Positions 14,746-23,891 are shown, counted from the first letter of the stretch. The stretch is 64,000 bases of DNA from Catenulispora acidiphila DSM 44928 (GCF_000024025.1 NC_013131.1:6820001-6884000); one strand, 5' to 3'. Translations and numbers: made by a program. The notes: a model not told the origin generated them from the letters alone.

Positions 14746-16281
14746 GTCCAGGTCCGCGAACTGCTCGGCCTCGACCGTGCCGGCCGGCGGGGCGTAGCTG
14801 GCCCGGCCGCGTGCCAGCCACCAGACCCCGGACAGGATCAGGGCGGCCGCGAGGGCGATCGGTGCGTAGTTGAACGTGAGTGCGGTGACCGGCGAGGCCT
14901 GCGGCAGGCAGAAGAGCACGACCTCGATCACCACCCACACCGAGGCGGTGTAGCCGACCAGCGGTCCCCACTTGCCCAGGTTCCAGGCGCCCTTCTTGAA
15001 GTTCTTGCCCTGTCGGGCGCGCAGGAAGCCGGGGATGACGTAGGCCGGTGCCAGGCCGATCGAGGCGATGGCGGTCACCGCGCCGTAGGCCTGGATGGTC
15101 CACAGGGAGGGCAGGGCCAGGATGAAGGCCACGACGACCACGAGCCACATGGCGTTGGTCGGGACCGCCGAGCGGTTGACCTTGCGCCAGGTCGGGGAGC
15201 CGGGCAGGGCGCCGTCGCGGGAGAAGGCGAAGACCATGCGCGCCGCCGAGCCGATGGCGGCCAGGCCGCAGCACAGCTGGGCCACGACGATGATCAGCGT
15301 CAGGACTTCGGCCCAGTGCTGGCCCAGGGCGTCGATCATGATGATCGAGGGCGCCGTCACCGCGCCGCCGTAGCCGGAGCCGGCGGCCTCGGTGGCGTAC
15401 TGGCCGGAGTTGCCCTGGATGGCGAACAGGAAGGCGACCAGCAGCACCAGGCCGGCGATGCCGGAGACCCAGATGGACCGCACGATGCCCTTGGGCGCCA
15501 GCGTCGATGCCTGGGAGGTCTCCTCGGACATGTGGGCCGAGGCGTCGTAGCCGGTCAGGGTGTAGCCGGTGAGCAGCAGGCCGATGGCGCTGACGTAGAT
15601 CGCGCTCTTGAAGCCGGTGGCGTTCACGTAGTGGGTGAACACGAAGCTGGCGCTCTGGTGGTGCGCCGGGACCAGGAACAGCACCGCCACGATGAACGCC
15701 ACGCCCAGCAGGTGCCACCAGACGCTGACCCGGTTGAACAGGTCCAGCACCCGCACGCCGAAGGTGTTCAGCACGCCGTGCAGCAGTAGGACGCCGGCGA
15801 ACACCGCGATCAGCCCGTACTTGTCCGGGGTCCAGCCGAACGTCATGCCGGTGAAGGCGCCGATGAACTCCGCGGCGCCGTAGTCGATGCCGGCTATGAC
15901 GCCGAACAGGCCCAGCATGTTCAGCCAGCCGGTGATCCAGCCCCAGCCCTTGCCGCCGAGGCGGTGGGCCATGAAGAACAGCGCGCCGGAGGTCGGGTAG
16001 ACGCTGGTCACCTCGGCCAGGCTCAGTCCGATGAGCAGCACCGCGATGGTGACGCCGATCCAGCCCCAGACCATGACGGCCGGGCCGCCGGTGGACATGC
16101 CGAAGCCGAACAGCGTCATACAGCCGGACAGGATGGAGATGATGGAGAAGCTGATGGCGAAGTTGCCGAAGCCGGACATCTTGCGGGACAGCACCGGTTC
16201 GTAGCCGATCGCGCGCAGTTGCGCGGCATCGGCGTCGGTGTCTGCAAAGGCGGAGTTCTCTGAGCTTTCAGTCATCGACAT
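14737..16281 (-). CDS. APC-superfamily amino-acid permease (GABA/choline-type)
   Basis: A 514-aa integral membrane transporter with about 12 hydrophobic helices. The N-terminal cytoplasmic segment AIGYEPVLSRKMSGFGNFAISFSIISIL and the Gly-rich first membrane segment (SILSGCMTLFGFGMSTGGPAVMVWGW) are typical of the amino acid/choline/GABA group of the APC superfamily. It probably imports an amino acid or amine by proton symport; the substrate cannot be fixed from sequence. The start is placed at the ATG at 16281 because the upstream in-frame stretch contains short direct repeats and has no membrane or family character; ATG 16275 is a close alternative. Three TGCGA-based repeats lie upstream. Confidence 0.88.
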   Translation of the reverse strand: MSMTESSENSAFADTDADAAQLRAIGYEPVLSRKMSGFGNFAISFSIISILSGCMTLFGFGMSTGGPAVMVWGWIGVTIAVLLIGLSLAEVTSVYPTSGALFFMAHRLGGKGWGWITGWLNMLGLFGVIAGIDYGAAEFIGAFTGMTFGWTPDKYGLIAVFAGVLLLHGVLNTFGVRVLDLFNRVSVWWHLLGVAFIVAVLFLVPAHHQSASFVFTHYVNATGFKSAIYVSAIGLLLTGYTLTGYDASAHMSEETSQASTLAPKGIVRSIWVSGIAGLVLLVAFLFAIQGNSGQYATEAAGSGYGGAVTAPSIIMIDALGQHWAEVLTLIIVVAQLCCGLAAIGSAARMVFAFSRDGALPGSPTWRKVNRSAVPTNAMWLVVVVAFILALPSLWTIQAYGAVTAIASIGLAPAYVIPGFLRARQGKNFKKGAWNLGKWGPLVGYTASVWVVIEVVLFCLPQASPVTALTFNYAPIALAAALILSGVWWLARGRASYAPPAGTVEAEQFADLDVI

Positions 16282-16332
16282 GCTCGTTCCGTTTTCCCTT
16301 CGGGACCCAACAGGGGACGGTTGTGCCTTTGG

Positions 16333-16422
16333 TGCGATGGTGCGAATGAGCTCTCTGCGATGGTGCGACTTCTGGTGCGGGTTCGGATTTCGTTGAGGAA
16401 TCTGCCCCCTGCGATAGTGCGA
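16333..16422. promoter_or_regulatory. Three direct repeats TGCGATRGTGCGA upstream of the permease
   Basis: TGCGATGGTGCGA occurs at 16333-16345 and 16356-16368 (23 bp apart) and TGCGATAGTGCGA at 16410-16422. Each is itself a direct repeat of TGCGA. They lie 52-141 bp before the permease start, where an activator or repressor would bind. Confidence 0.55.
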
Positions 16423-16438
16423 GAAAAGCAAGCAGGCG

Positions 16439-17440
16439 CTATGGACCGGCGCGCTGCCTCCCCGAAGTTCCGCCGCGCCGCGAGGCCGCGGCTGCCAGCG
16501 CGGTGGAGCGTGCGCGGACGAACTCCTCCACGGCGTCCCCCGACCCCGAGGCCACGGTCCACGGCCGGTTGGAGCCGTAGGGACCCATCGCTTCGAAGAC
16601 GTCCGCGGCCAGGTCGGCGCGTCCGCCGACGACCAGCGCGTGGGCCAGGTGCGACAGATCCACGACCAGCCAGTCCTGCTTGCCGGAGCTGGCGAACCAG
16701 TTCCAGCCGCGCGCCATCTCGGTGCGCGCGGTCTCCGTCGTCCACAACAGATGCGCCAGGCCGTCCCCCTGGGCCTTGCGGTATTCGTAGGCGACGACGA
16801 TCGCGTACAGCGGCAGCAGCTGCAAGGGCGACAGGCTGCTGAGCCCGACGCTGCTGACGATGCTGGAGGCGAACAGCTGCGCGGCGGCGGGGCTCGGAGC
16901 TGCGCCGGAGCCGACGGCGCTGAGCATCCGGTGGGCGCCCTCGCGGTTGGCCGGGTCGATGCGCCACAGGTCGCGGAAGGCGTGCCAGGGCCCTGGTACC
17001 GGGCAGGAGTCCGGGCCTTCGACGCGCTCGCCGAACCCGGCGGCCAGGGCCAGACGTCCCAGGTAGGGCACCGGATCAGCCGGGTCCATGGCCGCGGCCT
17101 CGGCGCACAGCTCGGCAGCCCGCCGGCCCATGCCCTGGGCCTGCGCGAGGCCCTTGGCAGCGGCCTTACATGCCCGCTCGACCGCGACCCGGGCGGCCAT
17201 GGCGACCGCGTCAGGGTCGCGCGGCCGCTCGGCGACCCACTGGTCGACGGCGTTGGAGGCGGCGGCGACCTGGGCCAACAGCGCGATACGGGTACAGCGC
17301 AGGCGGCGGTCGCCGCCGGAGGCGGCCAGCATCTCGGCCATGGAGAACCAGTGGCCGGTGCGGACCTCGCCGAGGATCCGGGCCATCGGCTCGTCGAATC
17401 CGGCGGGGTGCATGACGGGCTTGAAGTCGTGGGGGCTCAT
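16439..17440 (-). CDS. Hypothetical alpha-helical protein
   Basis: I do not recognise this 333-aa product. It is mostly helical and rich in Ala, Arg and Gly, with segments such as RIALLAQVAAASNAVDQWVAE, a run DPADPVPYLGRLALAAGF that looks like a TPR-type helix pair, and a conserved-looking aromatic part (MARGWNWFASSGKQDWLVVDL). There is no signal peptide or membrane helix. The composition and helical-hairpin pattern suggest a scaffold or repeat protein, but no catalytic motif is seen. It stands alone on the minus strand between the permease and the IPP isomerase. The start at 17440 follows a GGGGG-rich stretch (GAGCCCCCATG on the minus strand). Confidence 0.7.
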   Translation of the reverse strand: MSPHDFKPVMHPAGFDEPMARILGEVRTGHWFSMAEMLAASGGDRRLRCTRIALLAQVAAASNAVDQWVAERPRDPDAVAMAARVAVERACKAAAKGLAQAQGMGRRAAELCAEAAAMDPADPVPYLGRLALAAGFGERVEGPDSCPVPGPWHAFRDLWRIDPANREGAHRMLSAVGSGAAPSPAAAQLFASSIVSSVGLSSLSPLQLLPLYAIVVAYEYRKAQGDGLAHLLWTTETARTEMARGWNWFASSGKQDWLVVDLSHLAHALVVGGRADLAADVFEAMGPYGSNRPWTVASGSGDAVEEFVRARSTALAAAASRRGGTSGRQRAGP

Positions 17441-17570
17441 GGGGGCTCAGGCGGCAGCCGGCGGGGGGTCCGGCAGTTGGGCATCGTCAAGCAATTCCCA
17501 AGACCGCGTAAAGGGATCGGGCACCGCGCAATGATGCCCGACTTCACAGGTGTCGAACAAGCCCCACTGT

Positions 17571-17597
17571 GATCACGCGATCACGGCGAAGATCACG
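17571..17597. repeat. Three GATCACG repeats over the idi stop codon
   Basis: GATCACG at 17571-17577, 17579-17585 and 17591-17597; the last contains the complement of the idi stop TGA (17593-17595). Confidence 0.6.
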
Positions 17598-18150
17598 ACA
17601 TCCCGAGGACGAAATCCCGAGCGGCCAACTGCTCGACTTGAAGGCGGCACCAAGGCGACACCTCGAAGGCACCGGAAAGTACTTGACGACTGAAATCCGC
17701 CCACGGAATCCAGCGGTATTCGCCTACTTCGTCGGGGTCTGGCGACGGTGTAATTCCCGTCGCGACCACGGCCCGGAACACCGGACAGACTTCGTTCTCG
17801 ACGATGCCGTTCGGCATTACCGCGCGGTAACGGAACTCCGGCAACAGCGGCAGGATCGTAGTGATATCGAGACCGAGTTCACTGGCGAGGCGGCGCCGCA
17901 CGGCATCCTCGATGGACTCCCCCGGTCCGGGATGTCCGCACGCGGAGTTGGTCCACACTCCAGGCCAGGTGCGCTTGGAATCCGCACGCCGGGTGACCAG
18001 CAGCTGGTTCTCCTCGTCGAAGACGTAGCACGAGAACGCCAGGTGCAGCGGGGTGTTCTCGGTGTGCACCGTGGCTTTGGGCGCGGTGCCGATTGGCGTG
18101 CCGTCTTCGGCGAGCAGTACTACTTCTTCAACTTCCACATTGGTTTCCAC
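17593..18150 (-). CDS. idi: Isopentenyl-diphosphate delta-isomerase, type I
   Basis: A Nudix-fold enzyme (about 185 aa) interconverting IPP and DMAPP, which supplies the allylic primer for prenyl chain growth. The catalytic cysteine lies in TNSACGHPGPGES, the catalytic glutamate in IVENEVCPVF, and the W of the WIPWADF segment closes the active site, all as in the bacterial type I enzyme. The start is uncertain: GTG at 18150 or GTG at 18138 both give a normal length; there is no ATG in frame nearby. It lies about 4 kb from the polyprenyl synthase/encapsulin pair and supplies the same pathway, but is on the opposite strand and not in that operon. Confidence 0.93.
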   Translation of the reverse strand: METNVEVEEVVLLAEDGTPIGTAPKATVHTENTPLHLAFSCYVFDEENQLLVTRRADSKRTWPGVWTNSACGHPGPGESIEDAVRRRLASELGLDITTILPLLPEFRYRAVMPNGIVENEVCPVFRAVVATGITPSPDPDEVGEYRWIPWADFSRQVLSGAFEVSPWCRLQVEQLAARDFVLGMS

Positions 18151-18197
18151 ATCAAATGAGCTTGCCCGGGCGCGCCCCGGTTGTCGCCGGTTGTGCA

Positions 18198-19904
18198 CTA
18201 TTTGGCGTCCCCATAACACTCCACCGAGTGAACACTCATAGGAAATCGGACCGGTGATGGACCGAAGACCAACCGCCCGGCGGCGGTGGCACACTGAATG
18301 ATCATCTCAGTAACGGCGGCGGCGTGCTCCCGCGGCGCGTGGACCAGTACCTCGTCGTGTTGGAAGAACACCAGCTGCGGACCATCCAGCGTGCGCAGTT
18401 GCTGGCGCAGAAGAGCGAGTAGCACCTCGGCCCACTCGGCGGCAGTGGCCTGGATGACGAAGTTGCGGGTAAAGCGTCCGCGCGCCCGAGCCACCTGACC
18501 GGAGCGGCGGTTGCTGTCGTCGGCGGCGTCGGCTTCGGCGTCCCCGGCGATCGCGCTCTGCCAGCGCTGCGAGGGCGGCGGACAGGTGCGGCCGAGCTGC
18601 GAGCGCACCAGGCGTCCGCGCTCACCCTCCCGGGCGGCGTCGTCCAGCAGCGCGGTGGCTTTCGGGAAGCGACGGCGCATCAGGGCCAGCGGCGCGGCGG
18701 CGCCACCGCCGGTCTGGCCGTACATGGCGCCGAGCAGACCGAGCTTGGCCTGGTCTCGGGAGCCTTCGAAGACCCCTGCCAGGGCGGAGTACATGTCATC
18801 GCTCTGCGTCGCCTCGGCCATGCCAGGGTCCTGCGCCATCGCGGCCAGGATGCGCGGCTCCAGCTGCGCGGCGTCGGCGGAGACGAACAGCCAGCCGGGG
18901 TCGGCGATGACCGCCTTGCGCAGCCGCCGCGCAATCTGCAGCGCGCCGCCGCCTCGGGCCGCCCAGCGTCCGGTGACGACCCCGCCGACGCTGTACTCAG
19001 GCCGGAACCGGCCGTCCACGACCCAGGTGTCGCGCCAGACCCAGCCGTTGAATGAGTAGAGCCGCGAGAGCTCCTTGTACTTCAACAGCAGCGGGATCGC
19101 CGGATGGTCGATTCCTTCGAGCTCCCAGCGGCGCAGCGAGGGCAGCTTCACCCCGGCGTCGGAGAAGGCCTTGGTCACCTGCGCCGCAGAGTCCGGATTC
19201 AGCGCACGGATGCCCAGCGCCTCGGCGAGTCGGGCGGCCATCGCGACCATCTCCCGTGGCGGCGAGCCGTCCAGCGGACGCGGGCCCAGGACCTCCTCCA
19301 GGATCTGGCTGTGCACGTCGGCGCGCCAGGGCAGGCCGTGGTGCGCCATCTCGGCGGCGGCGAGGGAGGCCGCGGACTCGGCGGCGACCAGGAGCCGGAA
19401 CGCGCCGGGGTTCGCGGTGGCGGCGATGCGGCGCAGCTGCTCGGCGTAGACCTCGCGCACCGCGCGCAGCGGATCGACGTCGGCGGACAGCCTGGAGCGG
19501 TCCGGCTCGAACAGCGCCGGCTGGGTGGTCGGGTTGTCGGCCGGGGCGGCCATGGTGCCCTCGGCGCGGTCCTCCGGGACCGGCAGGCCGTGCAGGCGGG
19601 CCCAGGCCGCGCCCAGGGAGCGCGGCTCGCCACAGTGGCCCTCATAGGCCAGCAGCAGGGCTTCGGTCAGCGCGAGGTCGTGGCACCGGTCGACGCGGAC
19701 GCCGCGGCGCAGCAGCGCCGGGGCGATGTCGGCGGTGGCCGGCCAGACCCAGCGCGGACCGCCGGACTCCTCCAGCGCCGCGACCTCGGCTTCCAGGTCC
19801 GCGACGGCGCGCGCCGGCCCGGCCTCGGCGCCGTCGTCGGTGATCGCTTGAACGAAGCCTCGATCCCTGAAACCCTCGGGGTCGTAGGTCGCGGCGATCT
19901 GCAT
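18198..19904 (-). CDS. Pol I-like DNA polymerase without 5' nuclease (bifunctional 3'-5' exonuclease/polymerase type)
   Basis: A 568-aa family A polymerase-like protein found in actinomycetes in addition to PolA. The N-terminal about 190 residues take the place of a 3'-5' exonuclease domain but keep few of its acidic residues; there is no 5' nuclease domain. In the polymerase domain motif A reads VSADAAQLEPRI (normally DYSQIELR), the O-helix motif B RDQAKLGLLGAMYGQT, and motif C FFQHDEVLVHA, so the two metal-binding Asp residues are kept. ATG 19904 is chosen as start; the upstream in-frame stretch is low-complexity. A role in repair or in tolerance is likely but unproven. It ends 48 bp before idi begins on the same strand. 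Confidence 0.87.
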   Translation of the reverse strand: MQIAATYDPEGFRDRGFVQAITDDGAEAGPARAVADLEAEVAALEESGGPRWVWPATADIAPALLRRGVRVDRCHDLALTEALLLAYEGHCGEPRSLGAAWARLHGLPVPEDRAEGTMAAPADNPTTQPALFEPDRSRLSADVDPLRAVREVYAEQLRRIAATANPGAFRLLVAAESAASLAAAEMAHHGLPWRADVHSQILEEVLGPRPLDGSPPREMVAMAARLAEALGIRALNPDSAAQVTKAFSDAGVKLPSLRRWELEGIDHPAIPLLLKYKELSRLYSFNGWVWRDTWVVDGRFRPEYSVGGVVTGRWAARGGGALQIARRLRKAVIADPGWLFVSADAAQLEPRILAAMAQDPGMAEATQSDDMYSALAGVFEGSRDQAKLGLLGAMYGQTGGGAAAPLALMRRRFPKATALLDDAAREGERGRLVRSQLGRTCPPPSQRWQSAIAGDAEADAADDSNRRSGQVARARGRFTRNFVIQATAAEWAEVLLALLRQQLRTLDGPQLVFFQHDEVLVHAPREHAAAVTEMIIQCATAAGRLVFGPSPVRFPMSVHSVECYGDAK

Positions 19905-19949
19905 CCGATCATTGTCTGCGACAGCACTGACAGACCGACACACCGAGCC

Positions 19950-19981
19950 GACCCGACACCGAACAGACCCGACACCGAACC
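19950..19981. repeat. 16-bp tandem duplication between divergent genes
   Basis: GACCCGACACCGAACA (19950-19965) is followed directly by GACCCGACACCGAACC (19966-19981), in the 110-bp divergent promoter region of the polymerase-like gene and the SDR gene. A weaker GAGCCGACCC-type copy precedes them. Confidence 0.7.
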
Positions 19982-20014
19982 GACCGACAGCGCACAGAGC
20001 GACAAGGAATATCA

Positions 20015-20761
20015 ATGACCAAGACCGCCGTCGTCACCGGAGCCAGCAGCGGCATCGGCGCCGCGACCGCACGCCGGCTGGCCGCCGAGGGGTACCGGGT
20101 GGTCCTCGTGGCCCGCCGCAAGGAGCGCCTGGAGGCGCTGGCGACCGAAATCGGCGAGGCGGCCGAGGCGGTGGCGCTGGATGTGACCGACGCCGAGGCG
20201 GTGAAGGCCTTCGCCGCCGGGCTGGAGGCGTGTGACGTCCTGGTGAACAACGCCGGCGGGGCGATCGGCTCGGACCCGGTGGCCGCGGCCGATCCCGGCG
20301 ACTGGCGCTCGATGTTCGAGACCAACGTCCTGGGCGCGCTGAACTTCACCCAGGCGCTGCTGCCGAAGCTGATCGCCTCCGGCGCCGGGACCGTGGTGAT
20401 GCTCACCTCGACCGCCGGGCACATCGCCTACGAGGGCGGCGCGGGGTACTCGGCGTCGAAGTCGGCGATGCACGCCATGACCGCGACGCTGCGCCTGGAG
20501 GTCTTCGACCAGCCGGTCCGGGTCATCGAGATCGCCCCGGGCATGGTGATGACCGAGGAGTTCTCCCTCAAGCGCTTCGGCGGCGACGCGGACCGGGCCG
20601 CCTCGGTCTACGCCGGCGTCCCGGGCCCGCTGGTCGCCGAGGACGTCGCGGACTGCATCGCCTGGTCGGTCACGCGGCCGCCGCACGTGAACGTGGACCT
20701 GATGGTCGTGCGGCCGCGCGCGCAGGCGGCGCAGCACAAGGTGCACCGGATCGCGGAGTAG
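20015..20761 (+). CDS. Short-chain dehydrogenase/reductase (YdfG-like)
   Basis: A 248-aa classical SDR. The nucleotide-binding motif TGASSGIG is at residues 9-16, the NNAG motif in VLVNNAGGAIG at about residue 80, and the Ser-Tyr-Lys catalytic set in SSTAG-type context: TSTAGHIAYEGGAGYSASKSA around residues 136-152. An Arg-rich segment after the first strand (VARRKERLE) favours NADP(H). The C-terminal pattern (RPPHVNVDLMVVRPRAQA) matches YdfG-type enzymes that reduce 3-hydroxy acids such as L-allo-threonine or 3-hydroxypropionate. Preceded by AAGGAATATCA, with the ATG at 20015. It diverges from the polymerase-like gene. Confidence 0.9.
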   Translation: MTKTAVVTGASSGIGAATARRLAAEGYRVVLVARRKERLEALATEIGEAAEAVALDVTDAEAVKAFAAGLEACDVLVNNAGGAIGSDPVAAADPGDWRSMFETNVLGALNFTQALLPKLIASGAGTVVMLTSTAGHIAYEGGAGYSASKSAMHAMTATLRLEVFDQPVRVIEIAPGMVMTEEFSLKRFGGDADRAASVYAGVPGPLVAEDVADCIAWSVTRPPHVNVDLMVVRPRAQAAQHKVHRIAE

Positions 20762-20819
20762 CGCCGATCAGCACCGAGTAGCCCGCAGCAGCGCGGAGGA
20801 ACGACGTGACTGGCGGGCC

Positions 20820-21800
20820 TTAGGCGATGGCTGCCTCGGGCCCGCAGTCTTCAGAGGCGATGGTCGCGGCGACCGCGCCGGCCGGAGCCACTGGTGTGGA
20901 GGCCGCTTCCGGCGTCGACGCCGATGACGACGCCGGCGCGGCCTCGTCTCCCCTGCGCAGCGTGGACAGCACCAGTCCGATCATCACCAGCGGCGCCCCG
21001 ACGATCACGCCGGCCTTGATCGTCTCGCCGAGGAACAGCACGCCGCCGGAGACCGCGACCGCCGGGTTCACGAAGGTGATCATCGAGGACTTCGCCGGGC
21101 CGACCTCGCCGATCAGCGCGAAGAACAGCAGGAAGGCCGCGGCGGTGCAGACCAGGCCGAGCCCGACCACGGCGCCCAGCGCGTTCGCCTTGGGCATGTG
21201 CGTGGGGTGGCTGAAGGCGGCGATCGGCACGTACAGCAGCGCGACGCCGGTCAGCGACAGCGTGATGGTCGCCAGCGTCGGGACGCCGACCAGCTTGCGG
21301 TCGGCGATGATCGGCGCGATCGCGTAGCCGACCGCGACGGCGATCACCTCGAGCATGCGCAGTACCTGCACCTGCCCGATGTTCAGCCCGACGATCGCGA
21401 CCACGCCGGCCATGCCGATGAACAGTCCGGCCAGCCGCGTCCCGGACACCGCCGAGCGGTCCCCCAGCCGCCACATGAGCAGCGCGACGAAGAACGGCAC
21501 GGCCGCGATCAGCAGTCCGGCCAGGGACGAGGTCATGTGCTGCTCGGCGTCTCCCAGCAGCAGCCAGGGACCGGCGATCTCCAGCGCGGCGAACGCCGCG
21601 ATGTAGCGCCAGTGCTTCAGCGCCGGGGCGACCATCCCGCGCTTCCAGGCCACCGGAAGTAGCACCGCCGCGCCGATCGCGGTGCGCGCGAACACGATGA
21701 ACGGCGCCGGCATCCCCTCCAGCGCGACCTTGATCAGCAGATACGGGATGCCCCAGATCACCGACATGGCCGCGAACAGCAGCCATCCCCGCTTCGACAC
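20820..21800 (-). CDS. EamA/RhaT-family drug/metabolite transporter
   Basis: A 326-aa membrane protein with ten hydrophobic helices arranged as two EamA repeats. The first repeat opens with LLFAAMSVIWGIPYLLIKVALEGMP, a conserved segment of the family, and the second ends in GETIKAGVIVGAPLVMIGLVLS. Members export amino acids, nucleotides or small metabolites. The start is placed at GTG 21800, preceded by GAGGGGGC at ideal spacing; no ATG fits. The C-terminal about 45 residues form a Ser/Ala/Thr/Pro-rich cytoplasmic tail without family character. Substrate unknown. Confidence 0.9.
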   Translation of the reverse strand: MSKRGWLLFAAMSVIWGIPYLLIKVALEGMPAPFIVFARTAIGAAVLLPVAWKRGMVAPALKHWRYIAAFAALEIAGPWLLLGDAEQHMTSSLAGLLIAAVPFFVALLMWRLGDRSAVSGTRLAGLFIGMAGVVAIVGLNIGQVQVLRMLEVIAVAVGYAIAPIIADRKLVGVPTLATITLSLTGVALLYVPIAAFSHPTHMPKANALGAVVGLGLVCTAAAFLLFFALIGEVGPAKSSMITFVNPAVAVSGGVLFLGETIKAGVIVGAPLVMIGLVLSTLRRGDEAAPASSSASTPEAASTPVAPAGAVAATIASEDCGPEAAIA

Positions 21801-22004
21801 GCGAGCCCCCTCGAGGCGACGAAAACGAATCTTCCCCACAAGCCGGATCCGCGCACGAAGCCCCCGGTCGCAGCCGGTCCGGCCGCCCGGTGTAACAGTC
21901 GCCGGGCGCCTGAGCATATTCCATGGGCGCTTCCCAGGAAATGAGGCCTCTGCCAAAGTGGACAGCCTGCACGGAGCAACGGAACGATCACGTGGAGGCA
22001 ACCT

Positions 22005-23891
22005 ATGTCCACCCCGAGACGCACCCCGGCACGCACCCGGGCACGAACCCCTCGCCACAGACGCTCCACCGCGGCAGCCGCCCTGCTCACCGCGGTCGCG
22101 CTGACCGGGACCCTGACCGCCGCGCGCGCCGCCCCGGCGCACGGCGCCCAACCGCCCAAGGAACCGGTCGCCACCGGCTACGGCGGCGCGGTCGCCAGCG
22201 TCAGCCCGTACGCCACACAGGCCGGGCTGGACGTGCTCAAACACGGCGGCAACGCCGTGGACGCCGCGGTGGCCACCGCGGCCGCGCTCGGCGTCGTCGA
22301 GCCGTACTCGGCCGGGATCGGCGGCGGCGGCTTCTTCGTGTACTACGACGCGCGCACGCACAAGGTCTCCACCATCGACGGCCGCGAGTCCGGACCCGCG
22401 GCGATGACCACGAACTGGTTCATCGACCCGGCGACCGGCCAGCCGCTGTCGTTCACCGACGCGGTCAACTCCGGTCTGTCGGTCGGCATCCCGGGCACGC
22501 TGAAGACCTGGACGACGGCGCTGAACAACTGGGGCACCATTCCACTGGGCAAGGCGCTGCAGGGCGGTATCGACATCGCCTCCAAGGGCTTCGTCGTGGA
22601 CCCGACCTTCAACTCCTTCACCGCGATGAACCAGGCGCGGTTCTCCCAGATCGCCCCGACCGCGCAGCTGTTCCTGCCCGGCGGCGCGCCACCGGCGGTC
22701 GGCTCGGTGTTTAAGAACCCTGATTTGGCGAACACCTACAAGCTGCTGGCCAAGGAGGGTCCCGGGCTGTTCTATGGCGGCGAGTTGGGCAAGGAGGTCG
22801 CGAACACCGCGCAGCATCCGCCGACGATCCCGAACCCGACGATGAACTTCCGCCCCGGCGGTCTCACCGCAGCCGACATCACCGGCTACAACGCGCCGGT
22901 GCAGGCGCCGACGCATGTGAACTACAAGGGTCTGGACGTCTACTCGATCGCGCCGCCGTCCTCCGGCGGGACGACAGTCGGCGAGGCTCTCAACATCCTG
23001 TCGAACTTCAACGTGAACTCCGGCGACCAGGTGCAGGCGCTGCACTTGTATGACGAGGCCTCGAAGATCGCCTTCGCCGACCGCAACCGCTGGGTCGGGG
23101 ACGCGAAGTTCAACGACGTGCCGACCAAGCAGCTCACCTCGGCGCGGTACGGCGACGACCGGGCCTGCCTGATCAGCCCGACCAGCACGCTGACCGCGCC
23201 GGTCGCGCCGGGGAACCCCTTCGCGCCGGGCGGCGGGACGGACTGCTCGGCGGCCGCGCCGAGCGGGACCTCGTACACCGACACCGAGGGCATGTCCACG
23301 ACGCACCTGGTGACCTCGGACAAGTGGGGCGACGTCGTGTCCTACACGCTGACCATCGAGCAGACCGGCGGCTCGGCGATGACCGTGCCCGGCCGCGGCT
23401 TCCTGCTGAACAACGAGATGACCGACTTCGACTTCGTCCCGCTGTACCCGGGCGTCCCGGACCCGAACCTGCCGGCCGCGCACAAGCAGCCGCGCTCGGC
23501 GATGTCGCCAACCATCGTGCTGAAGAACGGCAAGCCGTTCATCGCCGTCGGCTCCCCGGGCGGCGCCACCATCATCACCACGGTGCTGCAGATCCTGGTC
23601 GACCGCCTGGACCTGGGCATGAACCTGGAGCAGGCGATCGCCGCACCGCGTGCGTCACAACGGAACGCCGCCTCCACACAGGCCGAGCCGGCGTTCTTGA
23701 ACCTGCCGCAGATCCCTGGGTTGGAGGCGTTGGGTGAGACGTTCACCCTCGCGCCGCCGTCAGGAACGCCGACACCGGAGATCGGCGCGGCGACCGGACT
23801 GGAGTTCCTGCCGAACGGCGCCGTCGAGGCGGCGGCTGAGCCGGCGCGGCGCGGTGGCGGCGCTGCGGCTGTCGTGCATCCGGTGAGGTAG
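22005..23891 (+). CDS. ggt: Secreted gamma-glutamyltransferase
   Basis: A 628-aa Ntn-hydrolase that cleaves gamma-glutamyl bonds in glutathione and related compounds. The N-terminus is an export signal: an Arg-rich stretch (TPARTRARTPRHRRS), then a hydrophobic core ending in AARAAPAHGA. The large-subunit region shows GGNAVDAAVATAAALGVVEPYS and SGIGGGGF-type Gly-rich loops. Autocatalytic processing would occur before Thr432 in GMSTTHLV, which becomes the nucleophile of the small subunit; the oxyanion loop appears later as GGATIITTVLQ. About 50 residues at the C-terminus (Ala-rich) are extra. The gene stands alone with its own promoter region. Confidence 0.93.
   Translation: MSTPRRTPARTRARTPRHRRSTAAAALLTAVALTGTLTAARAAPAHGAQPPKEPVATGYGGAVASVSPYATQAGLDVLKHGGNAVDAAVATAAALGVVEPYSAGIGGGGFFVYYDARTHKVSTIDGRESGPAAMTTNWFIDPATGQPLSFTDAVNSGLSVGIPGTLKTWTTALNNWGTIPLGKALQGGIDIASKGFVVDPTFNSFTAMNQARFSQIAPTAQLFLPGGAPPAVGSVFKNPDLANTYKLLAKEGPGLFYGGELGKEVANTAQHPPTIPNPTMNFRPGGLTAADITGYNAPVQAPTHVNYKGLDVYSIAPPSSGGTTVGEALNILSNFNVNSGDQVQALHLYDEASKIAFADRNRWVGDAKFNDVPTKQLTSARYGDDRACLISPTSTLTAPVAPGNPFAPGGGTDCSAAAPSGTSYTDTEGMSTTHLVTSDKWGDVVSYTLTIEQTGGSAMTVPGRGFLLNNEMTDFDFVPLYPGVPDPNLPAAHKQPRSAMSPTIVLKNGKPFIAVGSPGGATIITTVLQILVDRLDLGMNLEQAIAAPRASQRNAASTQAEPAFLNLPQIPGLEALGETFTLAPPSGTPTPEIGAATGLEFLPNGAVEAAAEPARRGGGAAAVVHPVR

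Noticed and set aside
21801-23483. Very long open frame on the minus strand opposite ggt, running into the EamA gene
   Set aside because: It has the Arg/Gly/Val-rich composition of an antisense frame in GC-rich DNA; the ggt frame has full family motifs, and the EamA gene has its own GTG and ribosome binding site at 21800.
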